Shown one piece after another: positions 32,784 to 41,437 of a stretch of 64,000 bases of DNA (its first letter is position 1; every line of letters starts with the position of its first letter). The DNA comes from Palsa-1248 sp963737835 (GTDB lineage: Bacteria > Gemmatimonadota > Gemmatimonadetes > Gemmatimonadales > Gemmatimonadaceae): contig CAVTUH010000001.1 of the NCBI GenBank assembly GCA_963737835.1, forward strand, positions 1,364,001 through 1,428,000, read 5' to 3'. The translations under genes were made by a program, and so were the position numbers. The notes under the pieces are model-generated. The model did no database searches. It was not told the DNA's origin and saw nothing but the letters and a program-made list of their open reading frames with translations.

Positions 32784-33491
32784 ATGCTCCTCAAGAACGT
32801 ACGAGCCCTCATCACGGGCGGTGGCACCGGAATTGGTCGCGCAACCGCCAAGGCCCTCGTCGACCGTGGTGCCCGGGTGGTCATCGCGGGCCGGCGGGAA
32901 GACGTGTTGCAGCGCACCGCCAAAGAGACTGGGGCGCTGGCCATCCGAGCGGACATCACTGACGAACACGAAGTGATAGGGGTCGTCAACACGGTGCTGC
33001 GAGAGCTCGGTGACTACAACGTGCTCATCAACAACGCCGGGATGGGGCTCTTTGCGCCGTTGGTTGCAGTCACCGCCGCCGATATGCGCCGCGTTTGGGA
33101 AACGAACGTCTTGGGCGCGACGCTGGTCGCGCGCGAATCGGCGCGACATTTCATCACACGCCAAACCGGGACAATCGTCAACGTCGGGTCGACGTCAGGG
33201 CAACGTGCCGGCCCGAACTCCTCTGCCTACGCCTCCACGAAATGGGCCCTGACCGGGCTGACGGAGGTGTGGAGAGCCGAGCTTCGCAAAGACAACATCC
33301 GCGTCATGCAGGTGAATCCGAGCGAGGTCCTCACGCCGTTTCATGAGGCAGCTGGGCGCGCAGCGCGCCCGGACAACCCGCGTAAGCTCCACGCCGAGGA
33401 CATCGCCAATGTGATCGCCGACATGCTCGCGCTCGACGACCGCGCCTTCATCACCAGCGCGACGGTCTGGGCGACGAACCCGGATACGTAA
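32784..33491 (+). CDS. short-chain dehydrogenase/reductase
   Basis: 235 residues. Classical SDR with the cofactor motif ALITGGGTGIGRATAKAL, NNAGMG, the catalytic serine in VNVGSTSGQRAG, and Tyr-x-x-x-Lys as YASTKWALTG. The arginine in the region of residue 39 (AGRRED) suggests NADP. It is closest in style to 3-oxoacyl-ACP reductase-like enzymes, and the substrate cannot be inferred. It is isolated by palindromic repeats upstream and faces the aldo/keto reductase gene convergently. Confidence 0.88.
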   Translation: MLLKNVRALITGGGTGIGRATAKALVDRGARVVIAGRREDVLQRTAKETGALAIRADITDEHEVIGVVNTVLRELGDYNVLINNAGMGLFAPLVAVTAADMRRVWETNVLGATLVARESARHFITRQTGTIVNVGSTSGQRAGPNSSAYASTKWALTGLTEVWRAELRKDNIRVMQVNPSEVLTPFHEAAGRAARPDNPRKLHAEDIANVIADMLALDDRAFITSATVWATNPDT

Positions 33492-33499
33492 GCGCCGGT

Positions 33500-34952
33500 T
33501 CACAGTTCAGCCTCAGCATCGGCTTCGACGAGATAATCGTCGCCCACTATGCCGGCCTGTACGAGTGTGTTCGCCGGTTGGACCTCACGGAACCGCTCAC
33601 CGTGCACGCGCGCGACGGCCTCCCAGTCGGACAGGCGACGCACGTAGACCCGGGTGCGGACCACGTCCGCAAGCCGTGCACCGAGACTGTGTAGCGCACC
33701 TTCGATCTTATCGACGATGAAGTGCATCTGCGCCGCTGCGTCGGATCCCCCGATGACGCGAGCGCCATGCGTCGCGGTTGTCCCGGAGATCCAGATACGA
33801 TTGCCGCGCCGCAGAGCGCGGCAGAAGCCCGCGACTGCCTCCCATGCGGTACCTGTCAACACCACGTCTCGCCCCTCGGGCCGGGACTCCACCGGATATG
33901 GCGGCGGGAACTCCTCGACGTGATGACTCAGATCGCCCGATGCCGTCAGGAAGGGCGGCCGCCGGTACTCGTCCCCGCAATCCCCAGGGATCGCCTCGAG
34001 CGCTCCGAGTGCGGTCTCGATTTCCAAGCGGTCCTCTGGCGCGAGGGATGTCGTGAAGAGCCGCAAGCTGTCGGAGATATGCTCGCGTTGCCCGAGCCTC
34101 GCGCCGATGATGACACCGCCCACAGCGGGCCGGTCGAGAATGTAACGCGCCGCCACGTTGGCCATCGAAACGCCGTTGCGCAGCGCCACCATGTGCACGG
34201 CCAGGAGCAGCCGCTGCAGGGCCGACCACCCCCCGGCGACGTCGATGAACCGTGCGTACTTCATCTCCGACCATGTGCCGAGCGCTTGGCGATCGGGCTC
34301 GGACCGGTTCAGCCATCGTTCCGTCAGCAAGCCGCCGGCCAACGTCCCGTACGCCAGAAGGGCAACGCCGTGCTCTCGGCAGAACGCCGCCATGCGATTC
34401 CGCGGACGCTGATCGAGCAGCGAGTAACAGACCTGATTCGATACAATGCGGATGCCGCTCTGCACGGCGATCCGGAGATGCGCCGTATCGACGTTGGTCA
34501 GGCCCACCGATCGGACCTTGCCCTCCGTGCGCAGTTCCTCGAGCCACGAGAGGCAGTCTATCCAGCTCGGGATCGGCATAATTCCAGGCATGAAACTGCA
34601 GCACGTCGATCGTCTCAATGCGCAGACGCAGCAGCGAGCGGTCGACCGCCGCGCGGACGTCTGCGCGGGTGTACCGACCCGGCTTCGGTACCCATTTGGT
34701 CAGGACCTGGACGTCCTCCCGATTCGCCTGTCGCTCGAGGAATCGTCCCACGATCTGCTCGGCGGATCCATAGTGGTCCGCCATGTCGAACGTGGTCAAC
34801 CCGGCATCGACGTATGCGGACAGCGCCCGAGCAGCGGCCTCGCCGTCGACCGGCTGGTGCCGCTCCATGTCCGCGATCTGCCATAGACCGGTAAGGACAC
34901 GCGAGATGTCGAGTTCGGGGGTGAGGCGATACCGCTCGACGGGCATATCCAT
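33500..34952 (-). CDS. aldo/keto reductase fused to a RidA-like domain, frameshifted
   Basis: The N-terminal part from 34952 and the rest to 33500 form one protein in two frames. The reductase part has GLTTFDMADHYGSAEQIVG with the catalytic Asp and Tyr, VLTKWVPKPG (Lys) and VLQFHAWNYADP. After the shift it continues SWIDCLSWLEELRTEGKVR, VGLTNVDTAHL and later GVIIGARLGQREH. From about residue 360 a RidA/YjgF domain follows (IWISGTTATHG, LADVVRTRVYVRRLSDWEAV and HGERFREVQPANTLVQAG). The total of 1453 nt is 484 codons plus one base. An extra C in the CCC near 34570 accounts for it. RidA proteins remove reactive enamines or imines, so the fusion may couple a reduction to intermediate clean-up; that is inference. 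Confidence 0.82.
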
Positions 34953-34960
34953 TACGGCGG

Positions 34961-35098
34961 GGGCGGGCGCTACGTGCCCGAGAGAGTAGAGGGACTGAGA
35001 GTAGAAGGTAGAACTGCGACGAAGAACTGCACAGTGCGAAGCACGCGTCTACTTTCTACTTTCCGTGGGTCTACTTTCTCGGGCGCGAAGCGCCCGCC
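34961..35098. repeat. nested palindromic element between divergent genes
   Basis: From outside in: GGGCGGGCGC (34961-34970) against GCGCCCGCC (35090-35098); GAGAGAGTAGAGGGACTGAG with GAGTAGAAGGTAGAAC (34980-35014) against TCTACTTTCTACTTTCC and GTCTACTTTCTC (35048-35080). A short hairpin around GCACAGTGC is at the centre. A local hairpin GGGCGC/GCGCCC closes the right side at 35081-35095. The genes on both sides point away, so terminator function is unlikely here and any promoters must lie within or beside the element. Confidence 0.8.
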
Positions 35099-35107
35099 GG
35101 AGACCAT

Positions 35108-37228
35108 ATGAGGCCTCACGCGTGTTTCGCCGGACTCGTAGCGCTCGTCGCGGCAGCCGCGCCGCGACCGCTCGCCGCACAGGGTCGCGCAATGACCGAT
35201 CGCGACCTGCTGGCCTTCCACTGGGTCGCGGACCCGCGGATCTCACCCGACGGCGCCTTCGTCGCGTATACGCTCGTCGCGATCAACGAAAAGGAAAACC
35301 GCTACGAGACGAGCATCTGGATCGTGTCCGCCGACGGCCACGGATCGGCCCGACGCCTGACGATCGGACCTCGCGACGCAGCGCCTCGATGGTCGGCCGA
35401 CGGGCGCACGATCGCCTTCCTGCGCGCGAGCGACGACACGTCCGGATCGCAACTCTTCCTGCTCCCCCTTGCCGGCGGAGAGCCACGCAAGCTGACCGAC
35501 GTCCCGAAGGGCGCCAGTCCTGGCGTCTGGTCGCCCGACGGCGCCGCGATTGCATTCTCGAGTCAAGCCCTCCCGCGTGACACCGCAGCCGCCGTAAAGG
35601 ACTCGGCAGCGAAGAAGCTCTTGAGCGACGTCCGCGTCATTACCCGCGCCGAGTACCGGAGCAACGATCGCGGATGGCTGGACCCGACTCGTCACTCACA
35701 CGTCTGGCGGGTTGACATCCCAGTTAGTGGAGACGGGCCCGTCCCGGCGCGCCAACTGACGTTCGGACAATACAACGAGGAGGCCATCGCGTGGACGCGC
35801 GACGGGACACGTATCCGTTTCCTGTCGGACCGGGTGGCAGAGCCGTACTACGACAACCCCGACGACGACGAATACGCGATCCCGGCCAACGGCGGCACGC
35901 TGGACAAGGTCATCGACATCGACGGTCCGGTGCATGATGTCGAGCAATCGCCCGATGGTCATGACTATGCGTTCGTCGGATACCTCAACCCGCCACACCG
36001 CCAATCATTCACCCAGTCGGGCGTGTTCGTGGTGCACGAGGGAGCCGTCACGCCTTGGCTGCGAGGAGGCGACACGGACGTTGGCAGTAGCCTGACGGGC
36101 GATCAGCACCCGCCGCGCGGAGGCTCGGGCTCGAGTCCACTGGTGTGGTCATCGGATGGCCGCAGCATCATCACAGCGGTGACTGAGCACGGCCGGTCGA
36201 ACCTCGTCCGTATCGATCTGGCTTCGCATCGTGTTGAGCCCATCACGACAGGCGATCACGATGTGGTTGCGTACACCGCGACGAGCGATGGCGCGCGGTT
36301 CGCAGTCACGTTGAGCGATGCGACGCACATCGGTGATCTCTACGTGCTCGACCCGACTACTCGATCGCTGACGCAACTCACCCATGTCAACGATTCGTTG
36401 ATGGCCGGGCTGCACCTGTCCACGCCCGAGCGCATCTCCTATCGCAGCTTCGACGGCAAGATGATCGAGGCGTGGATCTACAAGCCGCCTGACTTCGCGG
36501 CTGGCACGAAGTACCCGCTGATCCTCAACATTCACGGCGGCCCGCACGCAGCGTATGGCGAGACGTTCTTCCACGAAGCCCAGGTGATGGCGGCACGCGG
36601 ATACGTCGTTCTGCTGCCAAACCCGCGCGGGAGCACGTCGTATGGTGAGGCATTCGGAAACGTCATTCAGTATCACTATCCGGGCGATGACTACCGGGAC
36701 TTGATGGTCGGCGTCGATACGATGCTCGCACGCGGGTACATTGACCCCAAGCGGCTAGGCGTGACGGGCGGCAGCGGTGGCGGCCTTCTCACGAACTGGG
36801 TCGTAGGGCACACGCATCGGTTTGCGGCAGCCGTGTCCCAGCGATCGATCGCCGACTGGGCGGCGTGGTGGTACACCGCCGATTTCACGCTCTTCACGCC
36901 CTCCTGGTTCCGTGAGCCACCGTTCCAGGACCCGGCGGACTACGCACAACGCTCACCCATCACCTATATCCAGCAGGTCACCACCCCGCTGATGCTGATC
37001 GAGGGAGAAGCCGACAGTCGCACTCCGTCAGGCTCCGGCGGCATGACAATGTTTCGCGCGCTGAAGGCGCTGCACCGAACGACCGTCATGGTCTCCTTCC
37101 CCGGCGAGACGCACGAGTTGTCGCGATCGGGGAAGCCGCGCCACCGCGTGGAGCGGCTCGCTCACATTCTCGCGTGGTTCGACAAGTATCTGCAGGACAG
37201 GCAGGTGCTCGGGTACGAGCAGCAATAA
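35108..37228 (+). CDS. secreted S9 family peptidase (dipeptidyl/acylaminoacyl peptidase type)
   Basis: 706 residues. A signal peptide (FAGLVALVAAAAPRPLAAQG) leads to a beta-propeller domain with TolB-like repeats such as PRISPDGAFVAYT and WSPDGAAIAFSS. The alpha/beta-hydrolase peptidase domain begins about residue 440 (YPLILNIHGGPHAAYG). The catalytic triad is visible: Ser556 in GGSGGG, Asp636 in EGEADSRTP and His669 in GETHEL. The enzyme should cleave short or N-blocked peptides in the periplasm. A related gene lies at 41438-43597. The start ATG is just after a palindromic element. Confidence 0.92.
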   Translation: MRPHACFAGLVALVAAAAPRPLAAQGRAMTDRDLLAFHWVADPRISPDGAFVAYTLVAINEKENRYETSIWIVSADGHGSARRLTIGPRDAAPRWSADGRTIAFLRASDDTSGSQLFLLPLAGGEPRKLTDVPKGASPGVWSPDGAAIAFSSQALPRDTAAAVKDSAAKKLLSDVRVITRAEYRSNDRGWLDPTRHSHVWRVDIPVSGDGPVPARQLTFGQYNEEAIAWTRDGTRIRFLSDRVAEPYYDNPDDDEYAIPANGGTLDKVIDIDGPVHDVEQSPDGHDYAFVGYLNPPHRQSFTQSGVFVVHEGAVTPWLRGGDTDVGSSLTGDQHPPRGGSGSSPLVWSSDGRSIITAVTEHGRSNLVRIDLASHRVEPITTGDHDVVAYTATSDGARFAVTLSDATHIGDLYVLDPTTRSLTQLTHVNDSLMAGLHLSTPERISYRSFDGKMIEAWIYKPPDFAAGTKYPLILNIHGGPHAAYGETFFHEAQVMAARGYVVLLPNPRGSTSYGEAFGNVIQYHYPGDDYRDLMVGVDTMLARGYIDPKRLGVTGGSGGGLLTNWVVGHTHRFAAAVSQRSIADWAAWWYTADFTLFTPSWFREPPFQDPADYAQRSPITYIQQVTTPLMLIEGEADSRTPSGSGGMTMFRALKALHRTTVMVSFPGETHELSRSGKPRHRVERLAHILAWFDKYLQDRQVLGYEQQ

Positions 37229-37287
37229 GGCACGGACGCGGCAACCCGGGAACGACACCGACATCCACGATCCGCGTCGAGCTCTCG

Positions 37288-38157
37288 TTATCCCGCGCCG
37301 CTCGAGATCAACGCAATCGCCGCGGTGCCCACGGCGAGCCCGACGACTTGGCGCCGGTGCAGGTGTTCGCGCAGAATGATGTACGCGAGCAACACGCTGG
37401 CCGCTGGGTAGAGCGACGCGAGCGTCGCGATGACGCTCAGCGGACCGTGGTGCACCGCAACGAAGTAGCAGATGTTGGCCACGATGTCGAGTAGACCTGA
37501 GCCGACCACGATCGGGACCACGCCCCGCAAGCTGCTGAGAGTCTGCCCCCTCACTCGCGCAGCGAGAAAGAGGGCCGGGCACGACACGGCGCGGGCGACG
37601 AGGAGCGGCCACAACCCGGAGCCGGCCGTCGCGCGCTGGAGGCAACTGTAGAAGGCACCGATCGCGAGGCCCGCGGCCAATGCCAGTACAACTGAGCGGT
37701 CCAGCCGCGGCGCGCCGCCGGCCGGCGCGTCTCCAGCCACCGGGAGCGGATTGGGCTCCCATCCAATGAGCACGATGGCGGCCACCGACAGCGCAATGCC
37801 GACCCAGACGAACAGCCCCAGCCGCTCGCCGAGCGCAACGCCAACGAGCACGGGGATTGCGGCGCCAACCGCGGCAGCGATGGGTGCCACGACACCAATG
37901 CGGCCGATCGCGAACGCCGAGAAAAAGAAGCCCAGTGAGAACGCGCCGGCGACCCCGGTCGCCGCACCCCACAAGAAATCGGCCGGCACTGGGTGTGCCC
38001 GCGGCAGGAGCGCCACCGCTAGCGCCATCGCGATGAGCCCGGCCGCCTGCGAGACACCCGACACGACCAGGACGGCCGCCCGACGGCTCGCGATGGCGCC
38101 AAGAAAATCGGCCCCGCCGTACAAGACCGACGTCAAGAGAGCGAGGAGGATGTACAC
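37288..38157 (-). CDS. EamA/DMT-type transporter
   Basis: 289 residues with ten predicted helices arranged as two EamA repeats, for example YILLALLTSVLYGGADFLGA in the first and LALAAGLAIGAFYSCLQRAT in the second. LYPAASVLLAYIILREHLHRRQ is the typical end of the second repeat. DMT proteins export metabolites or amino acids, and the substrate is unknown. The frame stays open upstream to 38337, but the hydrophobic protein begins at the GTG at 38157. It converges with the S9 peptidase gene. Confidence 0.85.
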   Translation of the reverse strand: MYILLALLTSVLYGGADFLGAIASRRAAVLVVSGVSQAAGLIAMALAVALLPRAHPVPADFLWGAATGVAGAFSLGFFFSAFAIGRIGVVAPIAAAVGAAIPVLVGVALGERLGLFVWVGIALSVAAIVLIGWEPNPLPVAGDAPAGGAPRLDRSVVLALAAGLAIGAFYSCLQRATAGSGLWPLLVARAVSCPALFLAARVRGQTLSSLRGVVPIVVGSGLLDIVANICYFVAVHHGPLSVIATLASLYPAASVLLAYIILREHLHRRQVVGLAVGTAAIALISSGAG

Positions 38158-38237
38158 CGGACAATGGTAATCGGGCGCGTCGCATAAGCGCCGGGTCCGG
38201 CTGAAACCAGGGCAGGTATTTCGCCGTAATCCGAGGT

Positions 38238-38729
38238 ATGACGTCGGCCGCGTCCAACCTCCCGCCCGTGGCTCGAAAATCCTCTGACGCCGTCGCCGCG
38301 GACGAGCCGGTGCCGATGCCCGGTGGCGTCGTCGCATTCCTCGGCAGCTCGGCGCGTGGGGGCGATTGGCTCGTGCCCGCTCATTTCCGCGTCGTTGCGG
38401 TGGTGGGCAAGATCCGGCTCGATCTCCGCCGAGCGCGATTCACGTCGCAGACGACGACAATCGAAGCCGCGGTGTTCGCGGGGCACCTGGAGATCGGCTT
38501 GCCCGACGGGTTCCGTGTGGAGTACGCCGGCAATACGTTTGGCGGCAACTTCGAGTACCACCCCCGATCGCCGAGTACCACAGCGGCCCGCAGTAGTCAC
38601 GATGTGGCGTGGCCCGCGATCCGCGTCATCGGCACGCATGTCGCTGGCGCGATCGACGTGTATGAGAATCCTCCCTGGGATTCGATGACCCAGCGCCTCC
38701 GCCGCGCAGCGGCCGCGTTCCGCGAATAG
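38238..38729 (+). CDS. LiaF/DUF1707-like C-terminal domain protein
   Basis: 163 residues, no membrane segment. The pattern VVAFLGSSARGGDWLVPAHF, VVAVVGKIRLDLRRARF and EAAVFAGHLEIGLPDGFRV matches the right-handed beta-helix-like domain of LiaF and of DUF1707/DUF2154 cell-envelope stress proteins. There, repeated lines of the form aFGGvxixVP occur. Such domains sense or modulate envelope-stress two-component systems in Firmicutes and are widespread elsewhere with unknown role. The gene is divergent from the DMT exporter with 80 bp between starts. Confidence 0.7.
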   Translation: MTSAASNLPPVARKSSDAVAADEPVPMPGGVVAFLGSSARGGDWLVPAHFRVVAVVGKIRLDLRRARFTSQTTTIEAAVFAGHLEIGLPDGFRVEYAGNTFGGNFEYHPRSPSTTAARSSHDVAWPAIRVIGTHVAGAIDVYENPPWDSMTQRLRRAAAAFRE

Positions 38730-38882
38730 TCGTTGACGGGGCGAAGTGGCGCGTCGCTGCGTGGCGCGCCGGTACGCCTTGCTGCACCTTTGTGCCTTCG
38801 CGTGCGCCAGTCGATAGGCATTTGCGGTCGGCCCGACGTACGCGGCTCGATTCCTTCATCCGTCTCACATCGTGCTCACCTC

Positions 38883-40238
38883 GTGACCGCCATACCTGTC
38901 GCAGCCGCGCCGGCACGCCCCGCGCGAATCGCCCTCCGTCGCGCGTTCGGACTGGCCTTCGGGATCGCGGTCTCCGTGGGACTGACGATCGGTGCGGGCA
39001 TTTTGCGCGCGCCTGGCGACGTCGCGGCGCTTCTCCCGGACCTGCGCCTTTTCTTTGTCGCGTGGATCGCTGGGGGCGTGTACGCGATGCTTGGCGCCAA
39101 TGCGCTGTCGGAGCTCGCCGCCATGCTGCCACAGTCCGGCGGCCAGTACGTCTTCGCTGAGCGTGCGTTCGGACCCTACGTCGGGTTCGTCGTGGGTTGG
39201 AGTGACTGGGCATCGACCTGTGGCACCGTCGCTGCCGTCGGCATTGTCCTCGCGGAGTCGGCAGGAGTCCTCGCTCCCCCATTGGCGGGACACACGGTGC
39301 TCGTTGCCCTTGGAGTGACGGCCGTGTTCACCGCCGTGCTGTGGAGCGGCGTCAGGTCGAGTGATCGCGCCCAGCGCATCTCGAGCGCGGTCAAGGCCGT
39401 TGGGCTGACCGCCCTGGTCGTGGCCTGTTTCTCGTATCGCGGGTCGGTGGTGGCTCCCGCACTGAGCGCCGCGCGAGCCGCGGTCCCGACCATGACAGGG
39501 TTTGTGGTGGCGATGCAGGGCGTCATCTACACGTACGACGGGTGGACGGCTCCGCTCTACTTCTCCGAGGAGGTCAAGAACCCCGGGCGTGAGCTTCCGC
39601 GCTCGATCCTCGGGGGCCTCGCGCTGATCATATGCATTTACCTCGCGCTCAACGCGGGCTTTCTCCATGTGGTGTCGCTGCCGGCCATGGCGCAGTCGCA
39701 GCTGCCGGCTGCGACCGCCGCGGGTCAGATCTTCGGCGCGCGTGGCGATGCGGTCGTGCGCTGGGTGGTCATCCTGGCGTTGCCGAGTACGATCATCGCC
39801 TGCCTGCTGGCGGCTTCGCGCATCGTGTTCGGCCTTGGCCGAGATGGGTTGGCGAGCGGCCGCGCGACGCGTTTGAACCAGGGTGGCACGCCGATCGCCG
39901 CATTGCTCGCGAGCGCCCTCGTCGCCGTGGCATTCCTTCTCACGCGGACGTTCGAGGCGGTGATCGCCATGCTGACCTTTTTCTTCGTCGCCAACTACAT
40001 GCTGTCGTTCGCGGCCGTGTTCGTGCTGCGGCGCAAGGAGCCTGATCTCCCCCGTCCGTATCGAACCAGGGGGTATCCGTGGACCACGGGACTGGCCCTT
40101 GCAGGATCGGTCGCGTTTCTCGTCGGGGCGACAATCAGCGACCCACGACACAGCCTCTATGCGCTCGTGATCCTCGCGCTCAGCTATCCCGCGTTTACCT
40201 GGCTCCGGCGCTCATCGCGCGCGTCACGCACGAGTTGA
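38883..40238 (+). CDS. APC superfamily amino acid permease
   Basis: About 451 residues with some twelve helices. Helix 1 reads GIAVSVGLTIGAGILRAPGD, the APC unwound-helix motif. Other features are ELAAMLPQSGGQYVFAERAFG, IYTYDGWTAPLYFSEEVKNP and RELPRSILGG, characteristic of the LAT-like branch. The open frame starts at 38733, but the preceding residues lack hydrophobic character; a GTG at 38883 gives the expected N-terminus. Its 3' end overlaps the convergent GrpB gene by 44 bp. Substrate unknown. Confidence 0.88.
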   Translation: MTAIPVAAAPARPARIALRRAFGLAFGIAVSVGLTIGAGILRAPGDVAALLPDLRLFFVAWIAGGVYAMLGANALSELAAMLPQSGGQYVFAERAFGPYVGFVVGWSDWASTCGTVAAVGIVLAESAGVLAPPLAGHTVLVALGVTAVFTAVLWSGVRSSDRAQRISSAVKAVGLTALVVACFSYRGSVVAPALSAARAAVPTMTGFVVAMQGVIYTYDGWTAPLYFSEEVKNPGRELPRSILGGLALIICIYLALNAGFLHVVSLPAMAQSQLPAATAAGQIFGARGDAVVRWVVILALPSTIIACLLAASRIVFGLGRDGLASGRATRLNQGGTPIAALLASALVAVAFLLTRTFEAVIAMLTFFFVANYMLSFAAVFVLRRKEPDLPRPYRTRGYPWTTGLALAGSVAFLVGATISDPRHSLYALVILALSYPAFTWLRRSSRASRTS

Positions 40239-40734
40239 TCCAGGCGGTCTTCGCCTCGGCGTACGCCATGGTATCGTCCGGGAACAGCAGGCGGCAGCGC
40301 TCCTTCTCCACCTCGTACGCGCGCGCCTCGGCGGGGCGGTTCCGCAGGTAGTCTCGGAACAGCAACATCCGATCGATCTCGGGATGGCCGGCCGCGAACG
40401 CGTGCAACTGCACGAGCCGCCGCCCGGTCGCCGCATCGTCGAGCGTACAATACCGCCGGCCAGCGATGCCGAATTCTCCGCGCCACTGGTAGCCGAGCGT
40501 ACCGAGCCGCGCCGCTTCGGCATCCAGCGAGTCCAAGTCCGTCACGACGGGCAGCAGGTCGATGATGGGCTTGGCCCGGATCCCCGCAATCGACGTCGAT
40601 CCGACGTGGTGGACCTCGAGGAGGGTGGACCCGAGGACGTCGGTGATGCGGGCAGCGGCGATGCGGGCTTCGGATGCCCACACCGGCGAATGCTCGACCA
40701 ATTCGACGCGCCGCCGCTCACTCGTGAGCGTCAC
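40195..40734 (-). CDS. GrpB family nucleotidyltransferase-fold protein
   Basis: 179 residues. The family signature HVGSTSIAGIRAKPIIDLLP is near residue 45, preceded by VELVEHSPVWASEARIAAAR and followed by YQWRGEFGIAGRRYCTL and FRDYLRNRPAEARAYEVEK. GrpB (UPF0157) proteins share the nucleotidyltransferase superfamily fold; in other bacteria they occur alone or fused to dephospho-CoA kinase. Activity is not established. The GTG start overlaps the stop of the preceding gene (GTGA). Confidence 0.88.
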   Translation of the reverse strand: MTLTSERRRVELVEHSPVWASEARIAAARITDVLGSTLLEVHHVGSTSIAGIRAKPIIDLLPVVTDLDSLDAEAARLGTLGYQWRGEFGIAGRRYCTLDDAATGRRLVQLHAFAAGHPEIDRMLLFRDYLRNRPAEARAYEVEKERCRLLFPDDTMAYAEAKTAWINSCVTRAMSAGAR

Positions 40735-41369
40735 GCGTCTCCTCGTTGCCGCCGCCACGCCTCGAGCGCAGCCGCATCCGAGCGCTCCTTTGCTGCGTGC
40801 GCCTCCGTCCAATCCACGACCGGCGCCACTTCCGCATCAGTCAGCTGCAGCGACTGGACGGCGCGCGTGATCACCGGGCCGGCGAGGTCCGGCGGCAACG
40901 CCTCACCGAATGCCAGCTCAGAGCGGCGGCAGAGGCGCTCCTCTCGGGCCATGTCGCGTCCCGCCCAGTCGAAGCCGAGGCGCTCGCCCATGCGGTGGAC
41001 CCTGGCATGCGTTCCTTCGTGCACGACCGACGATGCGACCTGCGCAGGCGTGAATTCGGACGAGCGCGCCAGGAAGCTGAGCTCAGTGAGAACCGTGCGC
41101 TCAGTCGGGAAATACGCACCCCGACACGGGAACGGCGCCACCGATACGGCGCGGAGATCGCGGCGCATGTGGGCGAGCCGCCACGGCTGAAACCGCTCGA
41201 TCAGCGCAAGCGCCTCATCCAGTCGCCCAAGAACGAACTCCGTGTCGACGTCCGGCCGCGGATTGACGACGACCACTCGCAGTCCGCGCACGTGATACGT
41301 CCCCGGGACCTCGCGCGCGCGGTCCAGGTAGTTTCGCGCCGTGTGACCGAGGCGTTCCAGCCAGGACAT
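40731..41369 (-). CDS. putative zinc metallopeptidase with HEGTH motif
   Basis: 212 residues, family not recognised. SVVHEGTHARVHRMGERLGF contains an HExxH zinc-binding motif near residue 117, and RCRRSE-like acidic residues about 25 positions later (REERLCRRSELAFGEAL) could supply the third ligand. N-terminally, HVRGLRVVVVNPRPDVDTEF is a beta-rich segment. No signal peptide or membrane helix is seen, so it is probably cytoplasmic. It is translationally coupled to the GrpB gene downstream. The metal motif is seen; peptidase activity is inference. Confidence 0.65.
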   Translation of the reverse strand: MSWLERLGHTARNYLDRAREVPGTYHVRGLRVVVVNPRPDVDTEFVLGRLDEALALIERFQPWRLAHMRRDLRAVSVAPFPCRGAYFPTERTVLTELSFLARSSEFTPAQVASSVVHEGTHARVHRMGERLGFDWAGRDMAREERLCRRSELAFGEALPPDLAGPVITRAVQSLQLTDAEVAPVVDWTEAHAAKERSDAAALEAWRRQRGDA

Positions 41370-41402
41370 GTGGTGAAGCTAAACTGCGGTGTCAGGAATC
41401 AG

Positions 41403-41427
41403 GGGACGGGCGCTACGCGCCCGTCCC
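41403..41427. repeat. GGACGGGCG hairpin
   Basis: Arms GGACGGGCG (41404-41412) and CGCCCGTCC (41418-41426) with loop CTACG, preceded by TCAGGAATCAGGGG. It belongs to the same GC hairpin family as the other gaps and may end the transcript of the S9 peptidase gene or be a stand-alone palindromic repeat. The array part is reduced to two TCAGG motifs. Confidence 0.65.
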
Positions 41428-41437
41428 AGACCCTGTG

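Noticed and set aside
38865..40151. 428-codon open frame opposite an APC permease
   Set aside because: Shadow frame; the plus-strand gene carries all permease motifs.
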